Shown here in pieces: positions 29,002-37,065 of a stretch of DNA of 64,000 nucleotides. Within the stretch, counting starts at the first letter, position 1. Each line of letters begins with the position of its first letter. Source of the DNA: Collimonas sp. PA-H2. Its GTDB lineage: Bacteria; Pseudomonadota; Gammaproteobacteria; Burkholderiales; Burkholderiaceae_D. Position numbers and translations under genes: made by a program. The stretch spans positions 5,084,001 through 5,148,000 of the forward strand of contig NZ_PDBX01000001.1 in NCBI RefSeq assembly GCF_002564105.1, given 5' to 3'. The notes beneath the pieces are model-generated. The model was given only the letters and a program-made list of their open reading frames with translations, ran no database searches and was not told the DNA's origin.

Positions 29002-31683
29002 TTACTGGAACTGATAACGCATGTTGGCATAGACGTAGCGGCCAACCAGGTCATTGGTGCTTTGGACAAAAGTGTCGGAGTAAGCCGTGTTTGCGTACAC
29101 CGGCGCCTTGTCGAACAGATTGTTGACGCCAAAATTCAAGGTCAGGCTTTTCGTCGGCCTGGTGTTGAAATTCAGGTCCCACACTGTGTACGAAGGAATG
29201 CGTGCGTTTGTGATGGCAGGATCCTGGGAGTGGGTAGGATCGTCAATATTGCGCGTGCTGGCGTAGGTTCTCGCCGTCAGCGCCAGTTCGTGGGTGGCAT
29301 ACTCATAAGCAGTACGGAAGGAGTTGTTCCACCTTGGATGGTTGAGCGAATCCAGCCGGCTCACAGGATCGGCGCCCGGAGTGGTGCTTTGCTTGAAGCT
29401 CAGCGTGTAATTGTTGACTTCACGGAACTTGAGCTTGCCCCAGCTGCCGAGGCCGATATCGTATTTCACATCCAGATCGAGACCCTGGAGATCGGTTCTG
29501 CCGACGTTGATATAGGGCGAGGTGATGCTGTTGATCCGCCCCTTGTTCAGCCCCGGGTTGCGCCGTTCCAGAGCAGGGTTGCGAGGATCGCGGCCGATGA
29601 GCGCTGCGTAGCCCGGAATGATGTCTTCGTTGTCCAGGATGTATTGCGCATCAAGCGACTGAATCGTGTTGCGTTGCTTGATGCCGTACCAGTCCAGCGA
29701 TGCCGACAGATCTTTGGCAGGCTGCCATACGACGCCAAAGGAATAGTTGTTGGCCTTTTCAGCCTTCAGGTCGGGATTGCCTTTCAGGTAGACTTTGGGG
29801 TTATAGCTGCAGGCGGCGCCTACGTACCCCAGCGGGCCGCAACGGGCACGGTCGGCAACGGTGGTGTAGGCGGTCGTGGTCGAGGCGATCTCGGGCAAGG
29901 TCGGCGCCTTGAACGAGGTAGTGGCCGAGCCGCGCAGCAGGATCTGCTCCGAAGGCCGCCAGGCAAGAGCGATTTTCGGGTTGATCGAATTGCCGAAGTC
30001 GCTGTAGTGGTCGCCGCGCAAGGCAAGTTGCATTTCAAGCTGCTTCATCAGCGGCACATTGAATTCGCCGTACAAGGAATACACCGAACGGCTGGCCTTG
30101 CTGCTGTTGGCGCCGGCTCCGGCGATCTTGTTGGCGACAGTCAATGGGTCCGGGCGGTCGTCAATCGATTCATGGCTGGCCTGCGTACCCCAGGCGAAAC
30201 CGACCGGCGCGCCATTGAACGAGAACAGGTCCGGCGTCGACATTTTCCAGTCGACTGTTCCGAGGCGCGATATCGCCACCCGTTCGACGGACGTCAGCAA
30301 GGGATTGACCACGCTAGGCGGATTCCAGTAAGCGAACGGGTCATAGCCGCCGTTGCCGAGCAAGCCGCTTTGCAGCGACGCCGACGACTCATTTTTCAAG
30401 ACGGCATTCGAGCCAACGTCGCTGAGGCGGTTCTGGTTAAGACTGATGGCCGCCTCGCTGTCCCACTTGCCGATTTCACCGCGCCACCCGCCAACCAGGC
30501 GCACACTGTCGCTGGTAACCTTGTTTTGCCTTGGTGCAGCTTCGTAAATGCTACGGAAGACGCGGAGCTGATCACCCGGCGTGAAGCCCGCCAGGGAGCC
30601 GTCCGCGCTGGGGCCGGGTAAATTGGCGAGGCCTGGATTGGTCGAACCGGCAGTTTTGCCGATGAAGGCGCTGTCAAACGCGGGTAAGCCGAATTCGGTG
30701 GTGCTCTCGCTGTGACTGTAGGAAGCTTCGCCGAACAATTCGTCCTGCCCATTGAGCCGCTTGGTGAAAATCGCTGAAATGCCGCCACGCAGCACCTTCG
30801 GCGATAAGCGGATCACAGGATTGGTAAAGCAACGCGTGTCGCGCGTGTCGCGGCTGACGCCCACCGTCCCGCGGCAACCGGGGATAGGGAAACCAGGTTC
30901 GGCGGTGGTAAGGTCGGTCAGGCTTCCCAGGTAACGGTCTATGCTCCTGCCATCGCTTCCGCCAAAGCGGCCGAAATCGCGATTGGCGGTGGCGTCGTGC
31001 TTATCGCTGTATAGCGGATTGCGGCGAAATACATCGACTGTCAGCAGCAAATTCTGGCCATCCTTGTCCAGGTCGCCCCAGCCGGCGGTGACGCTGGCGC
31101 CGGCGGTGCCGCCATCGCCTTTTTCATTGCTCCCGAGATTGGCCGTCGCTTCGACACCCTGATAGTTACGCTTGGTCTTGAAATTGATCACGCCGGCAAC
31201 CGCATCGGAGCCATAGATCGCGGAAGCGCCATCGCGCAGGATTTCGACGGATTCAATCGCCGCCAGCGGCAAGCTGTTGAGGTCGACAAACGTATCTTCG
31301 GCATTGTTGGCAAAGCCGTAATTGGCCAGGCGGCGGCCATTCAGCAGGATCAAAGTGTATTTCGCCCCCAGGCCGCGCAAGCCCACCGATGCCGCGCCCC
31401 TGGCGAACGAATTGTTGTCGTTGCCGCTCAATTCCACGGAAACCGACGGCAGTTTGCTCAGCAGTTCAACCACAGTGCTGGCGCCTGATTTTTCGATGTC
31501 GGTTCTTTTGATGATTTCGACAGCGGTCGGCCCTTCTTTGTTGACGCGCGAAATATTTGAGCCGGTGATGGTGACGCGCTCAAGACTGTCGGAGGGGGTG
31601 GTGGTTTGATCAGCACCGAAGGCCAGGGGTACATGCATGAGGCCGATTGCCGCTATAGCTGATGCCAAGAACGTCTTCTTCAT
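29002..31683 (-). CDS. TonB-dependent outer-membrane receptor
   Basis: An 893-residue outer-membrane receptor that imports a large or scarce nutrient using energy from TonB. The signal peptide (MKKTFLASAIAAIGLMHVPLAFGA) is followed by an N-terminal stretch with LERVTITGSNISRVN, a plug domain (GLRGLGAKYTLILLNGRRLANYG and RDGASAIYGSDAVAGVINF), and a 22-strand barrel ending in VYANMRYQFQ. The VTITGS start and barrel type resemble the large receptor group used for plant polymers or peptides more than classical siderophore receptors, but the substrate is unknown. I used the ATG at 31683, which gives a clean signal peptide. No sigma/anti-sigma pair is adjacent. Confidence 0.9.
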   Translation of the reverse strand: MKKTFLASAIAAIGLMHVPLAFGADQTTTPSDSLERVTITGSNISRVNKEGPTAVEIIKRTDIEKSGASTVVELLSKLPSVSVELSGNDNNSFARGAASVGLRGLGAKYTLILLNGRRLANYGFANNAEDTFVDLNSLPLAAIESVEILRDGASAIYGSDAVAGVINFKTKRNYQGVEATANLGSNEKGDGGTAGASVTAGWGDLDKDGQNLLLTVDVFRRNPLYSDKHDATANRDFGRFGGSDGRSIDRYLGSLTDLTTAEPGFPIPGCRGTVGVSRDTRDTRCFTNPVIRLSPKVLRGGISAIFTKRLNGQDELFGEASYSHSESTTEFGLPAFDSAFIGKTAGSTNPGLANLPGPSADGSLAGFTPGDQLRVFRSIYEAAPRQNKVTSDSVRLVGGWRGEIGKWDSEAAISLNQNRLSDVGSNAVLKNESSASLQSGLLGNGGYDPFAYWNPPSVVNPLLTSVERVAISRLGTVDWKMSTPDLFSFNGAPVGFAWGTQASHESIDDRPDPLTVANKIAGAGANSSKASRSVYSLYGEFNVPLMKQLEMQLALRGDHYSDFGNSINPKIALAWRPSEQILLRGSATTSFKAPTLPEIASTTTAYTTVADRARCGPLGYVGAACSYNPKVYLKGNPDLKAEKANNYSFGVVWQPAKDLSASLDWYGIKQRNTIQSLDAQYILDNEDIIPGYAALIGRDPRNPALERRNPGLNKGRINSITSPYINVGRTDLQGLDLDVKYDIGLGSWGKLKFREVNNYTLSFKQSTTPGADPVSRLDSLNHPRWNNSFRTAYEYATHELALTARTYASTRNIDDPTHSQDPAITNARIPSYTVWDLNFNTRPTKSLTLNFGVNNLFDKAPVYANTAYSDTFVQSTNDLVGRYVYANMRYQFQ

Positions 31684-32293
31684 CTGGGGAGCTCTCCACT
31701 TTATTAATAAGGAAATGATCAATTTCGCTTCATGCTTTTGTTACGGCCAATTCGGTAAATTCGCCGTAGAGCATGTTTCGTTTTGTATTCTCGAGGTGGA
31801 CTGTGTACGTCCAATCGACAAACGGTGACCCGCGCATTGCAACGGTTTGGGTCATCGCCATTTCATTCTGTATCAAGTTGTGAGCAGATGTAACGCGTCT
31901 GAAATATTTAACTTTTTACGTAGGTTTTCCGTTGTTTTATTTTCCGTGCATCACTATTTTCACAAAAAATGTGATAAATAAATTCCTTTTTAGCAATGAT
32001 TGTTAAGTGATTTTGAGATGTAAATGCATGATGATGAAAGAATTTAGTGAAAAATAAGAAAAAATAAAGATCAATGAATGGAAGTGTAAGCAAAAAATGA
32101 ATTATTGCTTGTCTATCATGAATGTAAAATGAAAAGCTTTCCAATCAAGCAGTAATTACCTATATTTTTTGCAATAAAAAATGCCGGCGCAAGCCCGGTA
32201 AGGCTGCATATACTGTACATATGGCGTCACGATCGTGATGGTGTCGCCGGGTAGTTTTGCCGCTATCCACAATTTTGTTTAACATTGGAAAAC
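31684..32293. other. Long AT-rich intergenic region
   Basis: The gap of about 610 bp between divergent genes contains the receptor's promoter and a strongly AT-rich stretch (about 31890-32180, roughly 30% GC by eye, against about 60% nearby). Open frames inside it have no family resemblance or good ribosome-binding site. A perfect 12-bp palindrome TCACGATCGTGA lies at 32227-32238, 56 bp before the CYTH-CHAD start, and could be an operator. The AT-rich block would suit H-NS-type silencing or a small RNA, neither of which I can show. Confidence 0.5.
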
Positions 32294-33835
32294 ATGGAAA
32301 TCGAACTAAAACTTTTGCTGGATCCGGTCGATGTAAATCGCTTTCGACGCCACCCATTATTAAAAAAACATGCGCTCAACAAGCCGCAATCGCGGCAGCT
32401 GAACAGTATTTACTTCGATACCCCCGAGCTGTACCTCAAGCAGAATCACACCGCCTTGCGCGTGCGCCAGGTGGGGCGGCGCTTGGTGCAGACCTGCAAA
32501 AGCGGCGGCCAGGTGGCAGCCGGTTTGCACCAGCGCCCGGAATGGGAGTCGGAAGTCAGCGGCGCCAAGCCCGATCTGCCGGCTTTGCTCGGACTTATCG
32601 AGGCCGGATCGGCGGTGGCCAGGCTGATGTCGGCGCCGGCTCTGGCCGAACGCCTGCAGCCGATTTTTACAACGCAGTTCCGGCGCACCATCTGGCTGTT
32701 GCGCCTGCCGTCCGGCGCTGAAATCGAACTGGCGCTGGACCAGGGGCAAGTGATTCATGGCGACAAGACGGTCCCTATCAGCGAGATCGAGCTGGAACTG
32801 AAAGCCGGCGATTCAGCCAGTCTGTTCGATGTCGCCCTCGAACTGCAGAACAGCCTGCCGCTGCGCGCCGCCAATGTCAGCAAGGCCGAGCGCGGCTATG
32901 CCTTGCACTCGCCGCAAGCGCCGGAAGCGGTGAAGGCGCTGCCGCTCACCCTGTCGCCGGCATTGACGCTGGAGCAGGGCTTCCAGGTGCTGATGCATAA
33001 CTGCCTGGCGCAGATACAGGGCAATGAAGACGGCGTGATGCATGGCAGCGATCCGGAACACCTGCACCAGATGCGGGTAGGACTGCGACGCCTGCGCGCG
33101 ACGCTGGGTCTGTTCAAGAAATTCATCCAGGCGCCGCCCGAGATCGCCATGCAGTTGCGCTGGCTGGCCGGCATGCTGGGGCCGGCGCGCGACTGGGAAG
33201 TGCTGGCGGCATCCACCTTGAGCGACGCGGCCCGGCGCCGGCCGCATGAGCCGCAACTGGAGCATTTGCGGCAGCACGCTGCCAGCGTCGCAGGCAAACA
33301 CCGCCATGCGGCCGCAAATGCGCTGGCTTCCCGTGCATATGCAAGATTATTGCTGTCGTTGGGAAGCTGGCTGGAGGGGCGGCGCTGGCGCCAGCAGCAA
33401 AGCACCGAGCAGATTGCCGCATTGTCGATGCCGCTGAAAAAATTTGCACGCAGCAAACTGGTCAGGCTGCAGAAGAAGTTGCTGGAACGCGCCAAGGGCA
33501 TCAAGCGCCAGGGGCCGGCGAAGCGGCATCGGCTCAGGATCGCGGCGAAGAAGGTACGCTATGCGGCGGAGTTCTTCGAATCGTATTTTCCGTTCAAGCG
33601 CATGCGCCCCTATGTGCAAGCTCTGAGCGAGCTGCAAGATCTGTTAGGCGTCTCGAATGACCGCAATGTCGCCGGCAGCTTGCTGCAACAGATCGCCGAA
33701 CAGCACCCCGAACTGGAGCCGCACTGCGATCTGGCGCTGAGCCTGCTGGACGAGGGCGCCAGGCTGCGCAGCTCGAAAATCAAGCGGGTCTGGCGCAAAT
33801 TCGCTGAATTGGCGCCGCCTGCGAAACCCGACTAA
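32294..33835 (+). CDS. CYTH and CHAD domain protein (inorganic triphosphatase-like)
   Basis: A 513-residue cytoplasmic protein. Residues 1-200 are a CYTH domain: the ExExK motif (EIELKL) opens the protein and charged strands lining the tunnel follow (YFDTPELYLKQNHTALRVRQ). This domain hydrolyses triphosphate in YgiF-type proteins. Residues about 220-510 are a CHAD helical domain, whose conserved histidines and basic residues (HQMRVGLRRLRATL, AKRHRLRIAAKKVRYAAEFF) bind polyphosphate. A tripolyphosphatase or polyphosphate-granule role is likely. I used the ATG at 32294; a TTG three codons upstream is possible. A palindromic repeat element follows the stop. Confidence 0.9.
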   Translation: MEIELKLLLDPVDVNRFRRHPLLKKHALNKPQSRQLNSIYFDTPELYLKQNHTALRVRQVGRRLVQTCKSGGQVAAGLHQRPEWESEVSGAKPDLPALLGLIEAGSAVARLMSAPALAERLQPIFTTQFRRTIWLLRLPSGAEIELALDQGQVIHGDKTVPISEIELELKAGDSASLFDVALELQNSLPLRAANVSKAERGYALHSPQAPEAVKALPLTLSPALTLEQGFQVLMHNCLAQIQGNEDGVMHGSDPEHLHQMRVGLRRLRATLGLFKKFIQAPPEIAMQLRWLAGMLGPARDWEVLAASTLSDAARRRPHEPQLEHLRQHAASVAGKHRHAAANALASRAYARLLLSLGSWLEGRRWRQQQSTEQIAALSMPLKKFARSKLVRLQKKLLERAKGIKRQGPAKRHRLRIAAKKVRYAAEFFESYFPFKRMRPYVQALSELQDLLGVSNDRNVAGSLLQQIAEQHPELEPHCDLALSLLDEGARLRSSKIKRVWRKFAELAPPAKPD

Positions 33836-33853
33836 GGCCGATAACTTGGTTGT

Positions 33854-34017
33854 TAGTGTAGTGCTTCGCAAGTAATGAAACTTCATAAACGGCGTCTTTT
33901 CGCGCCATGCGTCGTTGCAAATCCTCGCGATAGTCCCGCTATCGCTCCGGTTTGCGCCTAGCCTGGCACGAAAATCCACCATTTCTGAAGCTCCATTACT
34001 TGCGAAGCACTACACTA
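33854..34017. repeat. Palindromic repeat element, copy 1
   Basis: A 164-bp imperfect palindrome. The outermost arms are perfect over 24 bp (33854-33877 with 33994-34017), and pairing continues imperfectly inwards to a 61-bp core (33902-33962). The same core occurs at 45065-45125 with equal length and about 50 identical positions, but the outer arms of the two copies are unrelated. In the core centre, GATAG and CTATC pair around TCCCG. It lies in the 271-bp gap between the CYTH-CHAD gene and a small gene on the same strand. I see no target-site duplication and no coding capacity. Confidence 0.85.
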
Positions 34018-34106
34018 GGCCTGATTGATGAGAAAATACGCCCGCCGAGCCCTTCCTGTAACGCAGTGGATGAAGGTGGGCAAGGCGGGAAACACAGGAG
34101 TTAATC

Positions 34107-34331
34107 ATGACCTACGAAGAATATCTGGATGAAGTCACCACGCTGATGGTTGAACTCTACGACCTCAAGGACGAGGCCGCGATCAAATACGTGATGCGGG
34201 CTCAGGCCGCTGACTTTTTTACCCTGCACGACGACGATCCGGCCATGCGTACGCTGGAGCGCGCGCGGGAAGACGCCAAGACCATTTACGAACAGCGCAA
34301 CAAGTCGCGTCCAGAACTGTACCGCAAATAA
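34107..34331 (+). CDS. Small conserved-looking hypothetical protein
   Basis: A 74-residue acidic, helical, soluble protein of no family I recognise. An AGGAG ribosome-binding site sits at good spacing before the ATG and the stop lies 18 bp before the next gene, so it is very probably real and co-transcribed with the pseudouridine synthase homologue. No signal peptide, membrane segment or cysteine is present. Confidence 0.7.
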   Translation: MTYEEYLDEVTTLMVELYDLKDEAAIKYVMRAQAADFFTLHDDDPAMRTLERAREDAKTIYEQRNKSRPELYRK

Positions 34332-34349
34332 AGATCAAGGCACTCATAC

Positions 34350-35084
34350 ATGACTGAATCCGTTCGCCTGGCAAAACAACTCGCCGAACAGCTTTCCTGC
34401 TCACGCCGCGAAGCCGAACAATATATCGAAGGCGGCTGGGTCAAGGTCGACGGCGTGCTGGTGGAAGAGCCGGGACAGCGCATCGGCATCCAGCAGCAAA
34501 TCGAACTGCTGCCGGACGCCACGCTGGAACCGCAAGACCCGGTCACCATCCTGTTCCATAAGCCGGCCGGGCTGAATCTGTTCGCCGAGACGCCGATGAC
34601 CGAGCTGGCGGCACGCCTGGTGACGGCGGACAAGCGGGCCGCCGACGACCGTGCCGAGCTGCGCTTCCTCAAGCGCCACCTGAGCAACCTGAATCTGATA
34701 GAACCGCTGGAAACGCTGGCCAGCGGACTGCTTATCTTCAGCCAGGACTGGCGTGTCACGCGCAAGCTGGTCGACGACGCCGCCAAGATCGAACACGAAT
34801 TCATCGTTGAAGTCGCCGGCGACATCATCCCGGACGGCCTGAAGCTGCTGAACCACGGTTTGAGCTTCAACCGTAAGCCGCTGCCGCCGATCAAGGTCAG
34901 CTGGCAGAATGAAAAGCGCCTGCGCTTCGCCCTCAAGGCGCCGCAGCGTGGTTTGCTGGCGCATATGTGCGAACAGGTCGGGCTGCAAGTGGTGGCGATC
35001 AAGCGCATCCGCATCGGCCGCCTGCCAATGGCAAGCCTGGCGGTCGGCGAGTGGCGCTATCTGCTGGGCTACGAACGGTTCTGA
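34350..35084 (+). CDS. RsuA/RluF-family pseudouridine synthase homologue lacking the catalytic Asp
   Basis: A 244-residue protein with an N-terminal S4 RNA-binding domain (residues about 1-55; CSRREAEQYIEGGWVKVDG) and an RsuA-type catalytic fold (ILFHKPAGLNLF; final KRIRIGRLPMASLAVGEWRYL). In the family the active site reads GRLDxxxxGLL, where Asp is essential. Here the aligned stretch is IEPLETLASGLLIF (residues 117-130): Arg is replaced by Pro119 and the catalytic Asp by Glu121. It may bind rRNA without making pseudouridine. It forms a unit with the small gene 18 bp upstream. Confidence 0.82.
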   Translation: MTESVRLAKQLAEQLSCSRREAEQYIEGGWVKVDGVLVEEPGQRIGIQQQIELLPDATLEPQDPVTILFHKPAGLNLFAETPMTELAARLVTADKRAADDRAELRFLKRHLSNLNLIEPLETLASGLLIFSQDWRVTRKLVDDAAKIEHEFIVEVAGDIIPDGLKLLNHGLSFNRKPLPPIKVSWQNEKRLRFALKAPQRGLLAHMCEQVGLQVVAIKRIRIGRLPMASLAVGEWRYLLGYERF

Positions 35085-35111
35085 GCGCAGGTTCTTAGCG
35101 GCTGGCTTTGC

Positions 35112-36389
35112 TTAAAAATGCGGCAGCCATGGCCGCAGCTGCGAAATCAGGTACAGCAGCAAGCCGATCAGGCCGCCGACTATGGTGCCGTTGATGCGTA
35201 TCCATTGCAGGTCCTTGCCGATATTCAGTTCAATCTGCTGCGCCATTTCCTGGCTGTTCCAGTTCTTGACGGTATCGCTGATATGGCGAGTCAGGAAATC
35301 GGCAAAATCGGGCGCCATATTCTTCGCTGCTTCCTCCAGATGCTGGTTGACCGACTGCCGGAATACCGGATCGTCCGCCAGCGTCTTTCCCAGCCAATGG
35401 CCGGCAGCGATGATGTTCCGGTGCAGCAGCGATTCGCTGCGGCGCAGGTCTTCCTTTAGCCATGTGCGCAGCGATCCCCACAGGTTTTTCAGATAAAGAT
35501 ACAGGGTAGGGTCGTTGAGCAGATAGGTTTTGATCTGTTCGCCTTTGGCGATGAATTCCGGATCGTCCTTGAGCTGTTCGATGAAGTGCTTGGTAAAGAC
35601 GTCGAACCTGCCGCGCATTGGATGGTTTTTATCGCTGCTGATCTCCGCAATCAGGTGGCTTACTGCGTTGACGGCAATGTCCGCGCCTTGCCGGCCTATC
35701 CAATCGGATGGCAGGACTTTCTCTTTCAAAGGATGGTCCTGCTTGAGCCAGATCACGATTTCGCCGGCTATCAATTCTTGCGTTTCTGGGTTTGCCAGCA
35801 AGCCGGCGCATTGCACCAGCGCTTCGTCCAGCAAAGCCTGGTGGCGGCCGTCCTTGGTCAGTTGGTCGAGAATCACGCCAGCCGATTGCGACAGGTCCAC
35901 TTTTGCCAGCGCCACGTGCAGCGCCCTCGTCATGAAGCGCTGCACCGGAGCATCCTCGATGAAGTCCAGTATGCGCGCGGCTTCCCTCAGCAGGTGGCGG
36001 CCGAAGTTTTCGGTATTGCCAGGGGCGGTCAGCCAGGTGGCGAGCAGGTTGGCCGGGTCGTGCTTGCGGATCAGGCCTGCGATCGATTCGACGTCGAAGA
36101 ATTTATCCTTGACGAACAGCGCCAGGTTGTCCGCGATCTTGTCCTTGTTTTTTGGAATGATGGCGGTATGGCGCGACAGCAGCGGAATCGGCACGCGCCG
36201 GAACAGGGCGTGCACCGCAAACCAGTCGGCCAGCGCGCCCACCATCGCCGCCTCGGAAACGGCCTTGACCAGGTCGGGCCAGAAGCCGCCGGGCAGCAGC
36301 AAGGTGACGATAAACACGATGCTGGCAGCGGCCAGGAACAGCATCGCGACATTCTTTGATCTTTCCAGCTCTCGCCGTTTGTCCATCAT
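35112..36389 (-). CDS. DUF445 family inner-membrane protein
   Basis: A 425-residue protein of the DUF445 family (YjiN-like). An N-terminal pair of hydrophobic segments (residues about 15-55, with ALADWFAVHALFRRVPIPLLSRHTAIIP, the most conserved block) is followed by a long helical soluble domain and a last membrane segment at the C-terminus (GTIVGGLIGLLLYLISQL). The biochemical role of the family is unknown. It is the last gene downstream of the pqi operon on the minus strand, 40 bp after pqiC, so it may be co-transcribed. ATGs at 36389 and 36386 are both possible. Confidence 0.85.
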   Translation of the reverse strand: MMDKRRELERSKNVAMLFLAAASIVFIVTLLLPGGFWPDLVKAVSEAAMVGALADWFAVHALFRRVPIPLLSRHTAIIPKNKDKIADNLALFVKDKFFDVESIAGLIRKHDPANLLATWLTAPGNTENFGRHLLREAARILDFIEDAPVQRFMTRALHVALAKVDLSQSAGVILDQLTKDGRHQALLDEALVQCAGLLANPETQELIAGEIVIWLKQDHPLKEKVLPSDWIGRQGADIAVNAVSHLIAEISSDKNHPMRGRFDVFTKHFIEQLKDDPEFIAKGEQIKTYLLNDPTLYLYLKNLWGSLRTWLKEDLRRSESLLHRNIIAAGHWLGKTLADDPVFRQSVNQHLEEAAKNMAPDFADFLTRHISDTVKNWNSQEMAQQIELNIGKDLQWIRINGTIVGGLIGLLLYLISQLRPWLPHF

Positions 36390-36429
36390 GGCTGCTGACC
36401 TGCCATGTCCGGATTACTGCATCGCATCC

Positions 36430-37065
36430 TCAGCTCTGACAGACCGGCGTGGCGCCGCTCTTGAACGTGTTGACATTGGCGGCAATGGCGTTGACCGCAT
36501 CGGCCACTGTCCGTTGCACGCCGAGCACCAGGGCATCGATGCCGGCGGCGACCGGTTCCGAGACGGTCAGTTGGCAGGCGCCGGTCTTGGCATTGTCCGA
36601 ACGGGTGATGCTCCAGCCGTAGGTGGCTTGCACTTTATCACCCGGAGCCGCATCGAATTCGCGCAGTTCGATGGCGATCCGGTAGACCGGCTGGTCGGTC
36701 GGCCTACCGCTGCGGCTGACGTCGGTCGCGCCCAGGCGGTTGGCGAGACCGCTGGCGAGCGCGTCTCGCAATTCATTGTTGAAGGGCGATGACCAGCGTT
36801 CCTGTTCCAGGATGTCAACCCGGGTGCCGGCATTGGCGCCGCTGCTGCGCACCACCAGCTGCGGCCGCGCCAGGCGCTCCGGCAGGGCTATCGGCGACAC
36901 TTCGATAAACAGGCGCGCATTTTGCGTCTGTGTCGGCGCCGCCGGCGGCGCCGACAGGGTATAGAAGCGCGTCGGGCTGGAGGTGCAGCCGGCCAGCGCC
37001 AGCGCTGCGGCTACGGTGAAGAGGGCGCCGCGCAGGCGGCTTGCTGTGGTCTTGGTCGATATCAT
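36430..37065 (-). CDS. pqiC: Outer-membrane lipoprotein PqiC (ABC-type transport auxiliary lipoprotein)
   Basis: A 211-residue lipoprotein. The signal peptide ends in a lipobox (ALAGC, residues about 22-26), and the mature part has the family features (RFYTLSAPP, RLFIEVSPIALPERLARPQLVVR). In E. coli PqiC anchors the PqiB needle in the outer membrane. Its start overlaps the pqiB stop by 4 bp, showing translational coupling. Confidence 0.88.
   Translation of the reverse strand: MISTKTTASRLRGALFTVAAALALAGCTSSPTRFYTLSAPPAAPTQTQNARLFIEVSPIALPERLARPQLVVRSSGANAGTRVDILEQERWSSPFNNELRDALASGLANRLGATDVSRSGRPTDQPVYRIAIELREFDAAPGDKVQATYGWSITRSDNAKTGACQLTVSEPVAAGIDALVLGVQRTVADAVNAIAANVNTFKSGATPVCQS

Noticed and set aside
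31908-32144. A 78-codon minus-strand ORF in the AT-rich gap
   Set aside because: Composition follows the AT-rich DNA (many Phe, Ile, His), the start is TTG without a ribosome-binding site, and nothing is recognised.
33854-34017. Reading the palindromic element as an ordinary rho-independent terminator
   Set aside because: It is far too long, lacks a T run, and its other copy sits in a divergent promoter region where no transcript ends.
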